From Deltaproteobacteria bacterium (GTDB taxonomy: Bacteria; Myxococcota; Myxococcia; Myxococcales; SZAS-1), in contig JAFEBB010000031.1 in assembly GCA_018266075.1 (NCBI GenBank), forward strand, positions 22,372 through 86,371: DNA of 64,000 nt. The letters run 5' to 3'. Below the pieces are notes generated by a model that did no database searches, had not been told where the DNA came from, and saw nothing but the letters and a program-made list of their open reading frames with translations. A program made the position numbers and the translations under genes. Positions 38,140 to 47,058 of this stretch are shown here, piece by piece. Position 1 is the stretch's first letter. Every line of letters begins with the position of its first letter.

Positions 38140-39090
38140 ATGTCGACCGCATCCGCCGTCGTCCTCGCCCTGGTGCTCGCGGGCTCGCAGGTGAGCAGCA
38201 AGGACGTGGACCAGATCATGGGCACCGTCTCCACGGGCACGCGCCCCGAGGTGGACAGGGCCATCAACCGCATCCAGTACCTGGGTACGCCGCGGCCCAT
38301 CGTGTCCGCGCTGGTGCGCATGGCCCTCGGCGACGCGCCCGGAAACCCCGAGAGCGCGCTCTACGTGCTCAGCGTGCTCCACCCGCCCGAGGCCGGACCG
38401 GCGTTCCTGCGCCTGCTCGACGACGACTCCGGCGCGCTGCGGCTCGCGAGCTGCCAGGGGCTGACGCACCTGAAGCCGCCGCGCGGGGCTCCGGAGCTGG
38501 TGGCCGCGAAGCTCACCGACAAGGTGCCCGCGGTTCGTCGCGAGTGCGCGCGGACCTTGACCGCGTGGGACAAGGCGCCGGCGGATCCGCTCGCCCAGGC
38601 GCTCACCAAGGAGACGGATCCGGACGCGCGGCTCGCCGAGCTCGAGGCGCTGGGGCACGCCCAGGGCAAGGCGAGCGTGGCCGCGCTGGAGCCGGTGCTT
38701 GCGAGCAAGAGCGAGCAGGAGCGCTACGCGGCGGCGCGCGCGCTGGCGATGCTGGGCGCGCCGAGCGGACGCAAGGCGCTGGAGGGCTACCTGGCCTCGC
38801 TGGATCCGAACGTCCGCGCCGACGCGGTGGATCTCACGGCGGCGGTGAACGCCAGCTGGGCCACGGAGGATCTGGCCACCCGCCTCGACGATCCGAGCGC
38901 GCACGTGTGCATCCGCGCGGGGCGGGCGCTGGCGGCGCGCAAGGACAAGCGCGGCGTGGAGGCCCTGGTGCTGCGCGCCGAGCGGGCCAGCCCGGACGAC
39001 AAGTTCGCCTTCGAGACGGCGCTCGCGGAGCTGAAGATCAACCAGGCCCAGCGACTCGACATCATCCAGAAGGCAGGCCGGGCGAAGTAG
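38140..39090 (+). CDS. HEAT-repeat protein
   Basis: A 316-residue all-helical protein. It begins with a short hydrophobic segment that may be a signal peptide (ASAVVLALVLAGSQVSS). Helical pairs of about 30 residues follow (ALRLASCQGLTHLK, AVRRECARTLTAWD, ERYAAARALAMLG), as in HEAT/PBS-lyase repeats that make binding surfaces. No catalytic residues. It follows the kinase by six bases and may be part of that operon. Confidence 0.7.
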   Translation: MSTASAVVLALVLAGSQVSSKDVDQIMGTVSTGTRPEVDRAINRIQYLGTPRPIVSALVRMALGDAPGNPESALYVLSVLHPPEAGPAFLRLLDDDSGALRLASCQGLTHLKPPRGAPELVAAKLTDKVPAVRRECARTLTAWDKAPADPLAQALTKETDPDARLAELEALGHAQGKASVAALEPVLASKSEQERYAAARALAMLGAPSGRKALEGYLASLDPNVRADAVDLTAAVNASWATEDLATRLDDPSAHVCIRAGRALAARKDKRGVEALVLRAERASPDDKFAFETALAELKINQAQRLDIIQKAGRAK

Positions 39091-39133
39091 CGTCGGGCCT
39101 CTGTCGTGCCTAGCCTGGAGCAGGGAGGCAGGC

Positions 39134-39676
39134 ATGCGCTGGCTTGGACTCGTCGCATTGGCGCTCGTGGGCTGCGGCTCGACGCCCAAGGGCCTGTTCG
39201 ACGCAGGCCCAGCCTGCATCGTGGCGGGCACCGACTCCTTCTGCAGCGCGACCTTCCTCTGCTGCGGCGACGCCTGGTGCGATTCGGTCACTGGACACTG
39301 TCGGGCGTCGAGCGCGTGCGGCCTCGACGGCCAGGGCTGCGATTCGAACCACGCCTGCTGCGCAGGCCTCTCCTGCGCGCTGGGCAGCTGTGTGGTGAAC
39401 GGCAACCCGACCACCGGTGGGTCGAGCACCAGCGGCATGACCACCGTCAGCTGCCAAGGCCCGGCCCAGGCCTGCAGCGTGAACTCGGACTGCTGCTCGA
39501 ACGTGTGCGCCTCCGGAAATCACCTCTGCGCGGCCGCAGGCCAGACGGGCACCGGCACGGGCGGCATCACCAGCACCGGCACGACCACGGGCGGCACCTG
39601 CTTCGGCCCCGGAACCGGCTGCGGCGCGTCGACGGACTGTTGCTCCGGACACTGCAACTCGGGCGTCTGCGGCTGA
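39134..39676 (+). CDS. Cys-rich lipoprotein
   Basis: A 180-residue protein with a lipoprotein signal (MRWLGLVALALVGC, Cys14) and a GGGAGG ribosome site. It carries about 23 cysteines, many as CC pairs (FLCCGDAWC, HACCAGLSC, SDCCSNVC, TDCCSGHC), as in knottin-like disulfide domains, with Gly/Thr linkers. It resembles the other Cys-rich lipoproteins in the window. The function is unknown. Confidence 0.7.
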   Translation: MRWLGLVALALVGCGSTPKGLFDAGPACIVAGTDSFCSATFLCCGDAWCDSVTGHCRASSACGLDGQGCDSNHACCAGLSCALGSCVVNGNPTTGGSSTSGMTTVSCQGPAQACSVNSDCCSNVCASGNHLCAAAGQTGTGTGGITSTGTTTGGTCFGPGTGCGASTDCCSGHCNSGVCG

Positions 39677-39683
39677 AAAGAGC

Positions 39684-39711
39684 CGTGGCTGGTGGCTCGT
39701 TCGAAGGCGCC
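39684..39711. repeat. 7-bp tandem repeat tract, related to the tract at 59175
   Basis: Units CGTGGCT, GGTGGCT, CGTTCGA, then AGGCGCC. About 27 bases, including the flank, are identical (inverted) to the tract after glmS. It lies in the gap between convergent genes. Confidence 0.55.
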
Positions 39712-40331
39712 TACTGGCCTTTGATGACGTCGCGCGCCTTGTCGGCCTGCGCGGTGGGCACGAGCAGCAAGGTCGCCGGCGGATCCGTCGGATCCGCGGG
39801 ATCCAGCTCGACGTCCTGGCGCGCACGCAGCACCGCGCTGATGCCCGCGGCCGCCAGCGCCTGCGCCCAGCGCGCCGCCACCTGCTCGCTCTCCGTCTCG
39901 CCGACCACCACGTGATCTTCCGTCGCGGCCTCTTCTTCTTCGGCGGCCTTGGCGGCGGCGTCGGCCTCGGCGTCGAGCTCCTGCTTGCGCGCGTTGATCG
40001 CCGCCTGCGCGGGCTGGAGCTTGTCGGCCGGGGCGAGCACCTCCCAGAACGAGCTCGCGCCGGGCGTGACCAGCACGTCCACCATGGCGCGTCGGCGGGC
40101 GCGCGAGAAGGTGGGGATGCCGGCCTCGCGCACCGCGGCCACGAAGGCCTCGGCCTCGAACGGATCGGTGGTGGTGGCCACGGTGACGAACCCTGGCCCG
40201 CCTGGCCGCGGGGAGGGCAGGCTGCCGCGGATCTCCCGGCCCTCCGCCTCGCTCACCAGGGGCACCAGGCAGGCGTCGCACTGCTCGGCCTCGTCGCGAA
40301 ACTCGCCCAGACAGCTCGGGCAGACCTTCAT
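39711..40331 (-). CDS. Zinc-ribbon protein with two DUF2007-like domains
   Basis: A 206-residue protein. The N-terminus is a zinc ribbon (CPSCLGEF and CDACLVPL). Two alpha/beta halves follow (VATTTDPFEAEAFVAAVREAGIPTF and VGETESEQVAARWAQALAAAGI), like the DUF2007 putative signal-transducing fold, split by an acidic coiled coil. Function unknown. A GGGAG ribosome site precedes the ATG at 40331. It is divergent from the hibernation factor gene. Confidence 0.65.
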   Translation of the reverse strand: MKVCPSCLGEFRDEAEQCDACLVPLVSEAEGREIRGSLPSPRPGGPGFVTVATTTDPFEAEAFVAAVREAGIPTFSRARRRAMVDVLVTPGASSFWEVLAPADKLQPAQAAINARKQELDAEADAAAKAAEEEEAATEDHVVVGETESEQVAARWAQALAAAGISAVLRARQDVELDPADPTDPPATLLLVPTAQADKARDVIKGQ

Positions 40332-40467
40332 GTTCGCTCCCTTGCGAAGGTCAAAGCCTACCTCGCTGCGCACGCTCCGGCGCGCGGCAAGTGCAGCGGA
40401 CGTTCAGTCCGGGCCCTGCCCCTTTCCGCACCCGCCCCGCGCCACCAACTTCAGGACGGAGGCGACC

Positions 40468-40920
40468 ATGAAGGTGATCATCCAGGCCCGGCACATCGAG
40501 TTGTCGGACGCGCTGCGCAACTACTGCGAGACGCATCTCGTGGACCACGTGCGGCGCTTCTACGACAACGACGCGGCGCAGCTGGTCATCCAGTTCAACG
40601 ACGCGAACGGCAGCAAGGGCGGCAACGACCAGGAGGTGCACCTCACCTTCCACATGCCGAACGCGCGCGCCTTTCACGTGGAGGAGGTCACCGACGACGC
40701 CTTCAAGAGCCTGGACCTCGCGCGCGACCGCTTGATCCGCCGCGTGAAGGAGGAGATCCGCCGGGCGCGACAGCCCTCCGGCCATGGCCCGCTGGAGCGT
40801 CCGCTGGGGCGCACCGGCGCGGCGGCCGAGCGGCAGGTCGAGGCGCGCGAGCTGGATCCAGGCGCGTCGAGGCCGAAGGCGCCGCACATCGACGAGCCGG
40901 TTCCCAGCGGCCAGAAGTGA
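40468..40920 (+). CDS. hpf: Ribosome hibernation promoting factor (HPF/RaiA family)
   Basis: A 150-residue protein. The first 105 residues match the S30AE ribosome-binding fold (IIQARHIELSDALRNYCETHL, then EVHLTFHMPNARAFHVEEVTDD, and a basic helix RDRLIRRVKEEIRRAR). It blocks mRNA and tRNA sites on idle ribosomes. The long-HPF dimerisation domain is absent; instead a disordered tail of about 45 residues follows. A GGAGG ribosome site precedes the ATG. Confidence 0.85.
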   Translation: MKVIIQARHIELSDALRNYCETHLVDHVRRFYDNDAAQLVIQFNDANGSKGGNDQEVHLTFHMPNARAFHVEEVTDDAFKSLDLARDRLIRRVKEEIRRARQPSGHGPLERPLGRTGAAAERQVEARELDPGASRPKAPHIDEPVPSGQK

Positions 40921-40955
40921 CGGCCGTCGGACGAGGAACGCGCTAGAACCAGATC

Positions 40956-42263
40956 ATGGATCTGTTCGAGCGCGCCGCCGCGAACGACAAGAGCCGCCAG
41001 CCGCTCGCCGAGCGCATGCGCCCACGCACGCTCGACGAGGTGGTGGGCCAGCCCGAGCTCACCGGCGCGGGGCACCTGCTCCAGCGCGCCATCGCCAGCG
41101 ACCGCATTCCGTCGATGATCTTCTGGGGCCCGCCGGGCACAGGGAAGACCACCCTCGCGCGGGTGATCGCGCACTCCACGGGCGCCGACTTCACCGCGCT
41201 GTCCGCGGTGCTCTCCGGCGTGGCCGACATCCGCAAGGCCATCGCCGAGGCGAACACGCGCTGGGCCGAGCACCGCAAGCGGACGATCTTGTTCGTCGAC
41301 GAGATCCACCGCTTCAACAAGGCCCAGCAGGACGCGCTGCTGCCGCACGTGGAGAGCGGCACGGTCACGCTCATCGGCGCGACGACGGAGAACCCGAGCT
41401 TCGAGGTGAACGCGGCGCTGCTGTCGCGCGCGCGGGTGCTGGTGCTCAAGCCGCTCGGCGAGCCGGAGCTGCAGGATCTGCTGCAGCGGGCGCTGACCTC
41501 CGAGCGCGGACTCAACAATAAGGTTCAGCTTGCGCCCGACGCGGCCACGGCCATTGCGGCCGCGAGCTTCGGCGATGCGCGGAAGGCGCTCACGGCGCTG
41601 GAGGTCGCAGCGGATCAGGTCGGATCCGGCGGGCTGATCACGGTGCCCGTGGCGGAAGAGGCGCTGCAGGCGAAGACGCTGCTCTACGACAAGGCCGGCG
41701 ACGAGCACTACAACGTGGTCTCCGCGTTCATCAAATCGATGCGCGGCTCGGATCCGGACGCGGCCGTCTACTATCTGGTGCGCATGCTGGAGAGCGGCGA
41801 GGAGCCGCGGTTCATCCTGCGGCGCATGGTGATCTTCGCCAGCGAGGACGTGGGCAACGCGGATCCGCGCGCGCTCGCGGTGGCCATCGACGCGCTGCAG
41901 GCCTTCGAGCTCGTGGGCCTGCCAGAGGGCGTGCTGCCGCTGACCCAGGCCGTGACGTACCTGGCGATGGCGCCCAAGTCGAACAGCGCGCTCACGGCGT
42001 ACGGCGCGGCGCGCAAGCTGGTGCGCGAGAAGGGGCCGCTCCAGGTGCCGCTCAAGCTGCGCAATGCGCCCACGAAGCTGATGGAGAACCTGGGCTATGG
42101 CGGCGCCTACAAGTATCCGCACGAGTTCAGCGGGCACTACGTGGCCGAGGAGTACCTGCCCGATGAGCTGCGCGGCGCGCGGATCTACACGCCGAGCGAC
42201 TCGGGCGACGAAGCGAAGGTGAAGGCGCGGCTCGAGGAGATCCTCGCAGCGCGGAAGAAGTAA
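40956..42263 (+). CDS. rarA: Replication-associated recombination protein A (AAA+ ATPase)
   Basis: A 435-residue clamp-loader-like ATPase (RarA/MgsA, WRNIP1 family). It starts with LAERMRPRTLDEVVGQ, has Walker A WGPPGTGKTTLA, Walker B LFVDEIHRFN and the sensor TTENPSFEVN, then the family-specific C-terminal domain (AVYYLVRMLESGEEPRFILRRM). It acts at stalled forks. The stop is the first part of a TAAC-N6-GTTA word. Confidence 0.95.
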   Translation: MDLFERAAANDKSRQPLAERMRPRTLDEVVGQPELTGAGHLLQRAIASDRIPSMIFWGPPGTGKTTLARVIAHSTGADFTALSAVLSGVADIRKAIAEANTRWAEHRKRTILFVDEIHRFNKAQQDALLPHVESGTVTLIGATTENPSFEVNAALLSRARVLVLKPLGEPELQDLLQRALTSERGLNNKVQLAPDAATAIAAASFGDARKALTALEVAADQVGSGGLITVPVAEEALQAKTLLYDKAGDEHYNVVSAFIKSMRGSDPDAAVYYLVRMLESGEEPRFILRRMVIFASEDVGNADPRALAVAIDALQAFELVGLPEGVLPLTQAVTYLAMAPKSNSALTAYGAARKLVREKGPLQVPLKLRNAPTKLMENLGYGGAYKYPHEFSGHYVAEEYLPDELRGARIYTPSDSGDEAKVKARLEEILAARKK

Positions 42264-42274
42264 CCGTTCGGTTA
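42261..42274. repeat. TAAC-N6-GTTA site spanning two convergent stop codons
   Basis: Holds the TAA stop of rarA and, on the other strand, the TAA stop of the Cys-rich lipoprotein gene; the inner AACCGTTCGGTT is itself palindromic. Member of the dispersed family. Confidence 0.5.
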
Positions 42275-42730
42275 TGTCGATCCGCCGTCGCGCAATGCAG
42301 CGGCTTGCACGCATCCTTCGCTCGCGCCCGCATCGCACGCATTCGCGAACGCGCGCCGGGCCGCCTTCGGATCCCGCGCGGCGCCCCCCGAGCCTTGCAG
42401 CTGCCGGCGTCCGAGCTCGAGACAATCGCTCGCGTTGCCCATCCGGCAGCCCACGCGCACCACGCCCAGGCACGGCCACTCCGGTCCATTTGCGTGCGGC
42501 TCGTGCGCCGTGCAGGCGAGCTTCCAGAGCTGCAGCGCCTTGGGGAGATCGATCTTCTCGGCGTCGCCGAGCTCGTAGAACGTGGCCGCGCTCGAGCAGT
42601 ACGTCCCATTCGGCCCGTGTCGGCCCGCGAGACACTCGGCCGCGAGCGGATCTGCGTCGGGGCGCGGGTTGTCCTTCGGCTTCTCGCGACAGCCCGCGAG
42701 CAGCAGCACCAGCACGGCCACGCGCTTCAT
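42272..42730 (-). CDS. Cys-rich Sel1-like lipoprotein, coupled to the DUF692 fusion
   Basis: A 152-residue lipoprotein (signal MKRVAVLVLLLAGC). The mature part has eight further cysteines, in helical pairs such as ALQLWKLACTA, VVRVGCRMGNASDC and AFANACDAGASEGC, as in Sel1-like proteins of the Hcp type where they form disulfides. The ATG overlaps the stop of the DUF692 gene by four bases (ATGA), so both are made together. It could be an ordinary disulfide-stabilised repeat protein or a substrate of the upstream enzyme. Confidence 0.65.
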   Translation of the reverse strand: MKRVAVLVLLLAGCREKPKDNPRPDADPLAAECLAGRHGPNGTYCSSAATFYELGDAEKIDLPKALQLWKLACTAHEPHANGPEWPCLGVVRVGCRMGNASDCLELGRRQLQGSGGAARDPKAARRAFANACDAGASEGCVQAAALRDGGST

Positions 42731-44361
42731 GATCCGGCCGGATCCAGCAAGCCCAGCCGCTCGGCGCGAAGCGCGGCGTCGGCATAGCGCGGCTCGGCCA
42801 CGAGCTTGGCGAAGGGGGTTCCGCCGCGCGCGAGTCGCAGGATCTCCACGAGCTCACTGTCGAGGCCCACGACGTCCACGCCATCCGTCGACCGCCGCAG
42901 CGCCACCCACCACGGACCCGGACCAGGCCGCCGCGCCGCCTGCAGCGCCGACTCGATCGCGCCCGGCTCCCAGCGCTCGCTGCCCCACGCGCGCGCCGCG
43001 AGCTGCCGCCGCACGCCGCGCGCCGCGAACTGCAGCTCCGACAGATCCGACGGGAAGCTCGCCACGCGCACGCCGCGCGCCAGGCCGGGCTCGCCGCCAA
43101 TGCTCGACTGCGCCAGCGCCCAGCTCTCGAACGCCATCGCCGCCTCGAGCCCGGGATCGAGCTGCTCGCGCAGCCGCCGCCGCACGAACGCCGCGAAGAC
43201 CTGAGGCAGCTCGCGGCCGGTGCCGTCGAAGAAGCTCTTGAACTCGGGCGAGCGTGCGAAGGTCAGCAGCTGCGCGCGTGTGCCCGCGGCGAGCAGGCGC
43301 GTGAGCGGCCAGGTGCGATCGAGCTGCTCGGCGAGCACGGCGAGCCGGTGATCCGTCTCGGCGCGGTGGCCCTCCGGATCTTCGCGGATCTCGCGCTCGC
43401 CATAGAGCGCGTCGAAGGCCCGCCACGCGGTCGCGTCGTCGGAGAGCGGCGCGCCGTACACCGGCGTGCGGATCTCGAACGCGTGCGGCTCGCGCGTGCC
43501 GCCAAAGGGCAAGAGCTGTCGAAGCCGGCGCAGCGTGGCGGCCGCGAGCTCGGGCGGATGGCCGTCGCCCTCGAAGCACACCGCGCGCAGCTTCTCGCAG
43601 CGCGGCAGCAGCTTCTCCAGCAAGACGAAGAGCTCGTCGCGAACGGGCTGCGTGTGATCGTCGAGGTAGAAGCGCCGATCTCCGCGCGCGACCACGGTGC
43701 CGCCCGCGAGGTGAATTTCGACCACCGACTCGAGCGGAAAGCTGTCGAGCCCGGTCTCCGGCGCAAGGCCAGCGGTGAGCTGGAACGCGAGGAGGTGACC
43801 GAGATCCAGGATGAGTCCGCAGCCGGTGCGCAGGTGCAGCTCGGCCATGAAGTCGAGCACGTGCTGGCCGCCGCGCCGCGCGATGACCGTCGGGTTCTCG
43901 AGAAGCAGCGGCACCTCGAGCGACGCCTGCACGTGGAGCGCATGGGCCACGGCGTCGTCGAGGCCGCGCGCGTCGAGCGTGGGCGGCAGGTAGAGGTAGC
44001 CTGGGAACTCGCTGCCCTTGTGGTGCCACCAGCCGACGTCGTTGCCCACCCACGGCGAATTCACCACGCGTGCATGCTCGGCGAGCGCCTCGAGGCTCTT
44101 GGCGTCCTCGAGCGCGGGCCCATGCAGGTTGAGGTGCACCGGGTGGAAGACGGCCGGCAGCGTGCCGAGCGAGTCTTCGAGCGTGGCCATGAGCGGCGCG
44201 TGCGTGCGCGCTTCCTGCAGCGCGAGCGGCGCCGAGTACTCCACGAAGTCGAAGAGATCCGGATACCGGTTGTGCAGCTGCCAGGGATTGGGCACCGCGC
44301 GCGCGTCGAGGTTGGCCGAGAGGCCGAGGCCCATCCAAGGCAGTTGAACCGGGTTGCTCAC
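42727..44361 (-). CDS. DUF692 (MbnB/TglH/BufB-like) protein fused to a BufC/MbnC-like domain
   Basis: A 544-residue protein from GTG 44361 (AGGAA ribosome site six bases before). Residues 8-285 match DUF692 TIM-barrel iron enzymes: PLLLENPTVI (Glu155), LILDLGHLL (Asp186, His189), VVEIHLAGG (Glu215, His217), and YLDDHTQPV (Asp235, His236). Some usual marks differ: the first motif is GLGLSANLD, and the common HLSW segment reads VGNDVGWWHH. Residues 295-544 resemble the partner protein (MbnC/BufC, DUF2063), with FFDGTGRELPQVFAAFVRRRL and a final helical ILRLARGGTPFAKL unit. In known systems the two are separate proteins that modify Cys in peptides or small secreted proteins. Confidence 0.72.
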   Translation of the reverse strand: MSNPVQLPWMGLGLSANLDARAVPNPWQLHNRYPDLFDFVEYSAPLALQEARTHAPLMATLEDSLGTLPAVFHPVHLNLHGPALEDAKSLEALAEHARVVNSPWVGNDVGWWHHKGSEFPGYLYLPPTLDARGLDDAVAHALHVQASLEVPLLLENPTVIARRGGQHVLDFMAELHLRTGCGLILDLGHLLAFQLTAGLAPETGLDSFPLESVVEIHLAGGTVVARGDRRFYLDDHTQPVRDELFVLLEKLLPRCEKLRAVCFEGDGHPPELAAATLRRLRQLLPFGGTREPHAFEIRTPVYGAPLSDDATAWRAFDALYGEREIREDPEGHRAETDHRLAVLAEQLDRTWPLTRLLAAGTRAQLLTFARSPEFKSFFDGTGRELPQVFAAFVRRRLREQLDPGLEAAMAFESWALAQSSIGGEPGLARGVRVASFPSDLSELQFAARGVRRQLAARAWGSERWEPGAIESALQAARRPGPGPWWVALRRSTDGVDVVGLDSELVEILRLARGGTPFAKLVAEPRYADAALRAERLGLLDPAGS

Positions 44362-44411
44362 GTCAGTTCCTGGCAGACGCGAGATTGTGGATCGGATCTC
44401 GATCCGAGTCG

Positions 44412-45692
44412 CTACTTCGCGTCCTGCGGCGGCGGCAGCGCGAGCGCGATCCCGTGCTCGTGCGCGTACCGCACCGCCATCGCCAGTCGTCGCGCGGGCG
44501 CGGGATGTCCGGCGTGCCACGCTTCGGCCCAAGCGGGCGGAATTGGATCGAAGCGGTTTTGCGCGGTGAGCTTGGCCATCATGCTCGCGAAGTGCGAGGG
44601 ATCGTTCGTGAGCTGCAGCGCGTACGCGTCGGCCTCCGACTCGCGCACGCGAGAGCGCCAGCTCGAGATCGGGGCGAGGAGCCCCATCACCACGGCGACG
44701 GCGAACCACATCAGCTGATAGCCCACGAGATCGTCGGGCGTCTCGAGCCCGAACCAGCGCTTCCGTGCGCAGAGCGCGAGCAGCCGCTTCAGGCCGAGCA
44801 GCGCCAGGAGCAAGGTAAACGCGCTCAGGAGCCGCGGCGGCCACACCGGCTCGCTGAGGTGGCCCATCTCATGCGCCACGATCAGCGAGATCTCCTCGGG
44901 CGCGTAGTCGTTGAGCAGCGTGTCGCCGACGACGATCAACCGGGTGGGACCCTGGCCTGCAAAGAACGCATCCCCGCGCGACGTGGTGCGGCTCATGTTC
45001 TCCACGACCACGTCTTGAAACTGTACGCCGCCCTTCTTGAGCACGTCGAGCACGGCGGAGCGCACCGGGCCGTCCTGCAGCGGCGCGTAGCTGTAGTAGA
45101 CGCGCTGACGAGCGGGATCGAAGAGCGGCGAAACCAGCAGCGCCAGCGCGCCCACCACGCCCAGCACCGGCGCCCAGGCGCGCGGCAGGTGCCGCATCAG
45201 CGCGTAGAGCGCCAGGATGCCCAGCGTCTGGACGGCGGCGTCGAGGAGCAGGCCCTTGGAGATGTCCCAGCTGAAGCTCAGCGCCGTGTAGTGCGAGAGC
45301 CCTTCGCGCTTCTCGCGCAGGAAGTCGAAGTAGACCGCCTCGGGCAGATCGAGGAGCGTCCATATCACCGTCATCGCCAGGATGAAGAGCGCGCCTGCGC
45401 CGAGCCCTGGTCCCTTCCACACGCGCTCGAACAGCTTGCGATACCGATCCGCGACGCCACCGGGCTGCATCTGCGCGGCGAGCCGACCCGCGAACCGGGC
45501 GCACGCGGCGTGCACCCGGACGTGTAACCGAAATGTAAATATCAGCGCGAACGTGACGAACTTGAATGCCTCGTCCGCGAGCCCCTTGATGCGCAAGGGC
45601 TGCACGTACGCCTGGGCCTTGGCCACGTACGCCGGCGTGAAGAACTGCTCGAGCTTGGCGCCCGTCGCGAGCAGCTCCTCGAGGGCGTTCAC
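44412..45692 (-). CDS. M48 family (Ste24-like) membrane metallopeptidase
   Basis: A 426-residue membrane protease. About six hydrophobic helices surround the zinc motif HEMGH (within IVAHEMGHLSE); the third ligand is a Glu in RESEADAYAL. The layout resembles CAAX prenyl protease 1 and its bacterial homologues, which cut membrane or periplasmic proteins. GTG 45692 overlaps the stop of the upstream TPR lipoprotein gene (GTGA). The DUF692 gene follows 50 bases later, so the four genes 46993 to 42272 may form one unit. Confidence 0.85.
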   Translation of the reverse strand: MNALEELLATGAKLEQFFTPAYVAKAQAYVQPLRIKGLADEAFKFVTFALIFTFRLHVRVHAACARFAGRLAAQMQPGGVADRYRKLFERVWKGPGLGAGALFILAMTVIWTLLDLPEAVYFDFLREKREGLSHYTALSFSWDISKGLLLDAAVQTLGILALYALMRHLPRAWAPVLGVVGALALLVSPLFDPARQRVYYSYAPLQDGPVRSAVLDVLKKGGVQFQDVVVENMSRTTSRGDAFFAGQGPTRLIVVGDTLLNDYAPEEISLIVAHEMGHLSEPVWPPRLLSAFTLLLALLGLKRLLALCARKRWFGLETPDDLVGYQLMWFAVAVVMGLLAPISSWRSRVRESEADAYALQLTNDPSHFASMMAKLTAQNRFDPIPPAWAEAWHAGHPAPARRLAMAVRYAHEHGIALALPPPQDAK

Positions 45693-46993
45693 CGGTCGGC
45701 CACCGGGGTCGACGTCGCCGGCCCGCGCACGCTCGACGGCTTCTTCGCCGGCGGCTCGTCCTTCGGCTTCTCCGGCTCGGGCGCGGGCGGCGGGCCGCTT
45801 GGGTCGAGCTTGGCGTCGGCGAGGAGCACGGCCTTCATGCGCTCCAGGCTGGCCTTGGCCTTGTCGATGAAGCTGCCCGAGCTGCCGGTGCGCTCCGCTG
45901 CCTCGAGGGTGCTCTCGTAGATGTTGATGGCCTTGGTGACCAGCACGCGCACCTTCTTGCGCAGCTCCTGGCGGTACACGTCGGACTGCTCCTGATCCAG
46001 ATCCGACGGCACCGGCGCCTGGGTCATGGCGTCGTACATGGTCTCGTAGAGCTGGCCGATGCGCTCGCCCGAAGCCGTGGCCCACTGCGCGTTCCCCACG
46101 CGAATGGCGCGCAGGTAGTGGCCCTGCGCCGAGAGCAGCATCTCCGCCTTGTACTCGAGGTCTTTCCCGAGCCGGTCGAGCTTCTTGTCCTCGAGCTCCT
46201 TCGCCGTGAGCTGGAGGGGCTTGGTGGGCTTCTTGGCCTTGGGCTCGTCGTCGGTCTGCAGCTCGTCGGTCTTGTTGGGATCGAGGATCACCTGCTCGAA
46301 GTAGGTGCGGTAGATCTCGCCCAGGTAGAACTGCGCCTGCGCGGGATAGAAGTCGTCGAGGCGCTCGGCCTCGCCCGCGGCGTCGAAGCGGCGCATCACT
46401 TCGCGCAAGGTCGACTCGCCTGGACCGAGCTCGCCATTCTCCACCTGGCAGATGCCGACCTGCGTCTCCGCCTCGAGCTGCGTGTTCTTGGAGAGGTCCG
46501 GCCGGTTGACGATGCGCTGCAGGAGCACGATGGCGTCGGCGAACTTCTCGAGGTGGTAGAGGCACTCCGCGGCGCGGAAGCCGGCGTCGATTTGATCGGT
46601 GGTGCCGTGCTCGATGTCGAGCAGCGGCGCGTAGCGGTGCAGCGCGGCGTCCCACTCGGCGTTCGCGGCCTCGCCCTCGGCCTTCGAGGCCAGCTGCTCG
46701 TGCGCGAGCCCCGCGTTGTACGTGGCGGCCGAGAAGTGCTGGCTCTTGGGGAACATGTCGCAGAGCCGGTCGAAGGCCTTGGACGCGAGCACGTAGTCGC
46801 TGGCGGCGTAGGCGCTGGAGCCCTTGGTGAAGAGCTCCTCGTCGTTCATCGACGCGAGCAGCATGTCGAGCTTGTCGCCGCCGGTGATCTCGACCGGGTC
46901 CGCGTCGATGTGCTGGGTGGGCTGCGGCGTCGGCTGCGCGTGCACGCAGGCCGAGAGCGCGAGCATCACAAGGGCGAGAGACTGGGCGCGCAT
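45689..46993 (-). CDS. TPR-repeat lipoprotein
   Basis: A 434-residue protein with a lipoprotein signal (MRAQSLALVMLALSAC, Cys16). TPR-like helices run from about 50 to 330 (GSSAYAASDYVLASKAFDRLCDMFP, FADAIVLLQRIVNRP, TLREVMRRFDAAGEAE), and the C-terminal 35 residues are Pro/Lys-rich. It resembles the TPR lipoproteins linked to gliding and pili in myxobacteria, but I cannot assign a named one. It is coupled to the M48 peptidase gene. Confidence 0.72.
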   Translation of the reverse strand: MRAQSLALVMLALSACVHAQPTPQPTQHIDADPVEITGGDKLDMLLASMNDEELFTKGSSAYAASDYVLASKAFDRLCDMFPKSQHFSAATYNAGLAHEQLASKAEGEAANAEWDAALHRYAPLLDIEHGTTDQIDAGFRAAECLYHLEKFADAIVLLQRIVNRPDLSKNTQLEAETQVGICQVENGELGPGESTLREVMRRFDAAGEAERLDDFYPAQAQFYLGEIYRTYFEQVILDPNKTDELQTDDEPKAKKPTKPLQLTAKELEDKKLDRLGKDLEYKAEMLLSAQGHYLRAIRVGNAQWATASGERIGQLYETMYDAMTQAPVPSDLDQEQSDVYRQELRKKVRVLVTKAINIYESTLEAAERTGSSGSFIDKAKASLERMKAVLLADAKLDPSGPPPAPEPEKPKDEPPAKKPSSVRGPATSTPVADR

Positions 46994-47058
46994 CACCGTA
47001 TCGACCACCGAAAGGCCTCGATGGTTCCCAACGTTAGCAAACGCCGGAAGTTCTGCGA

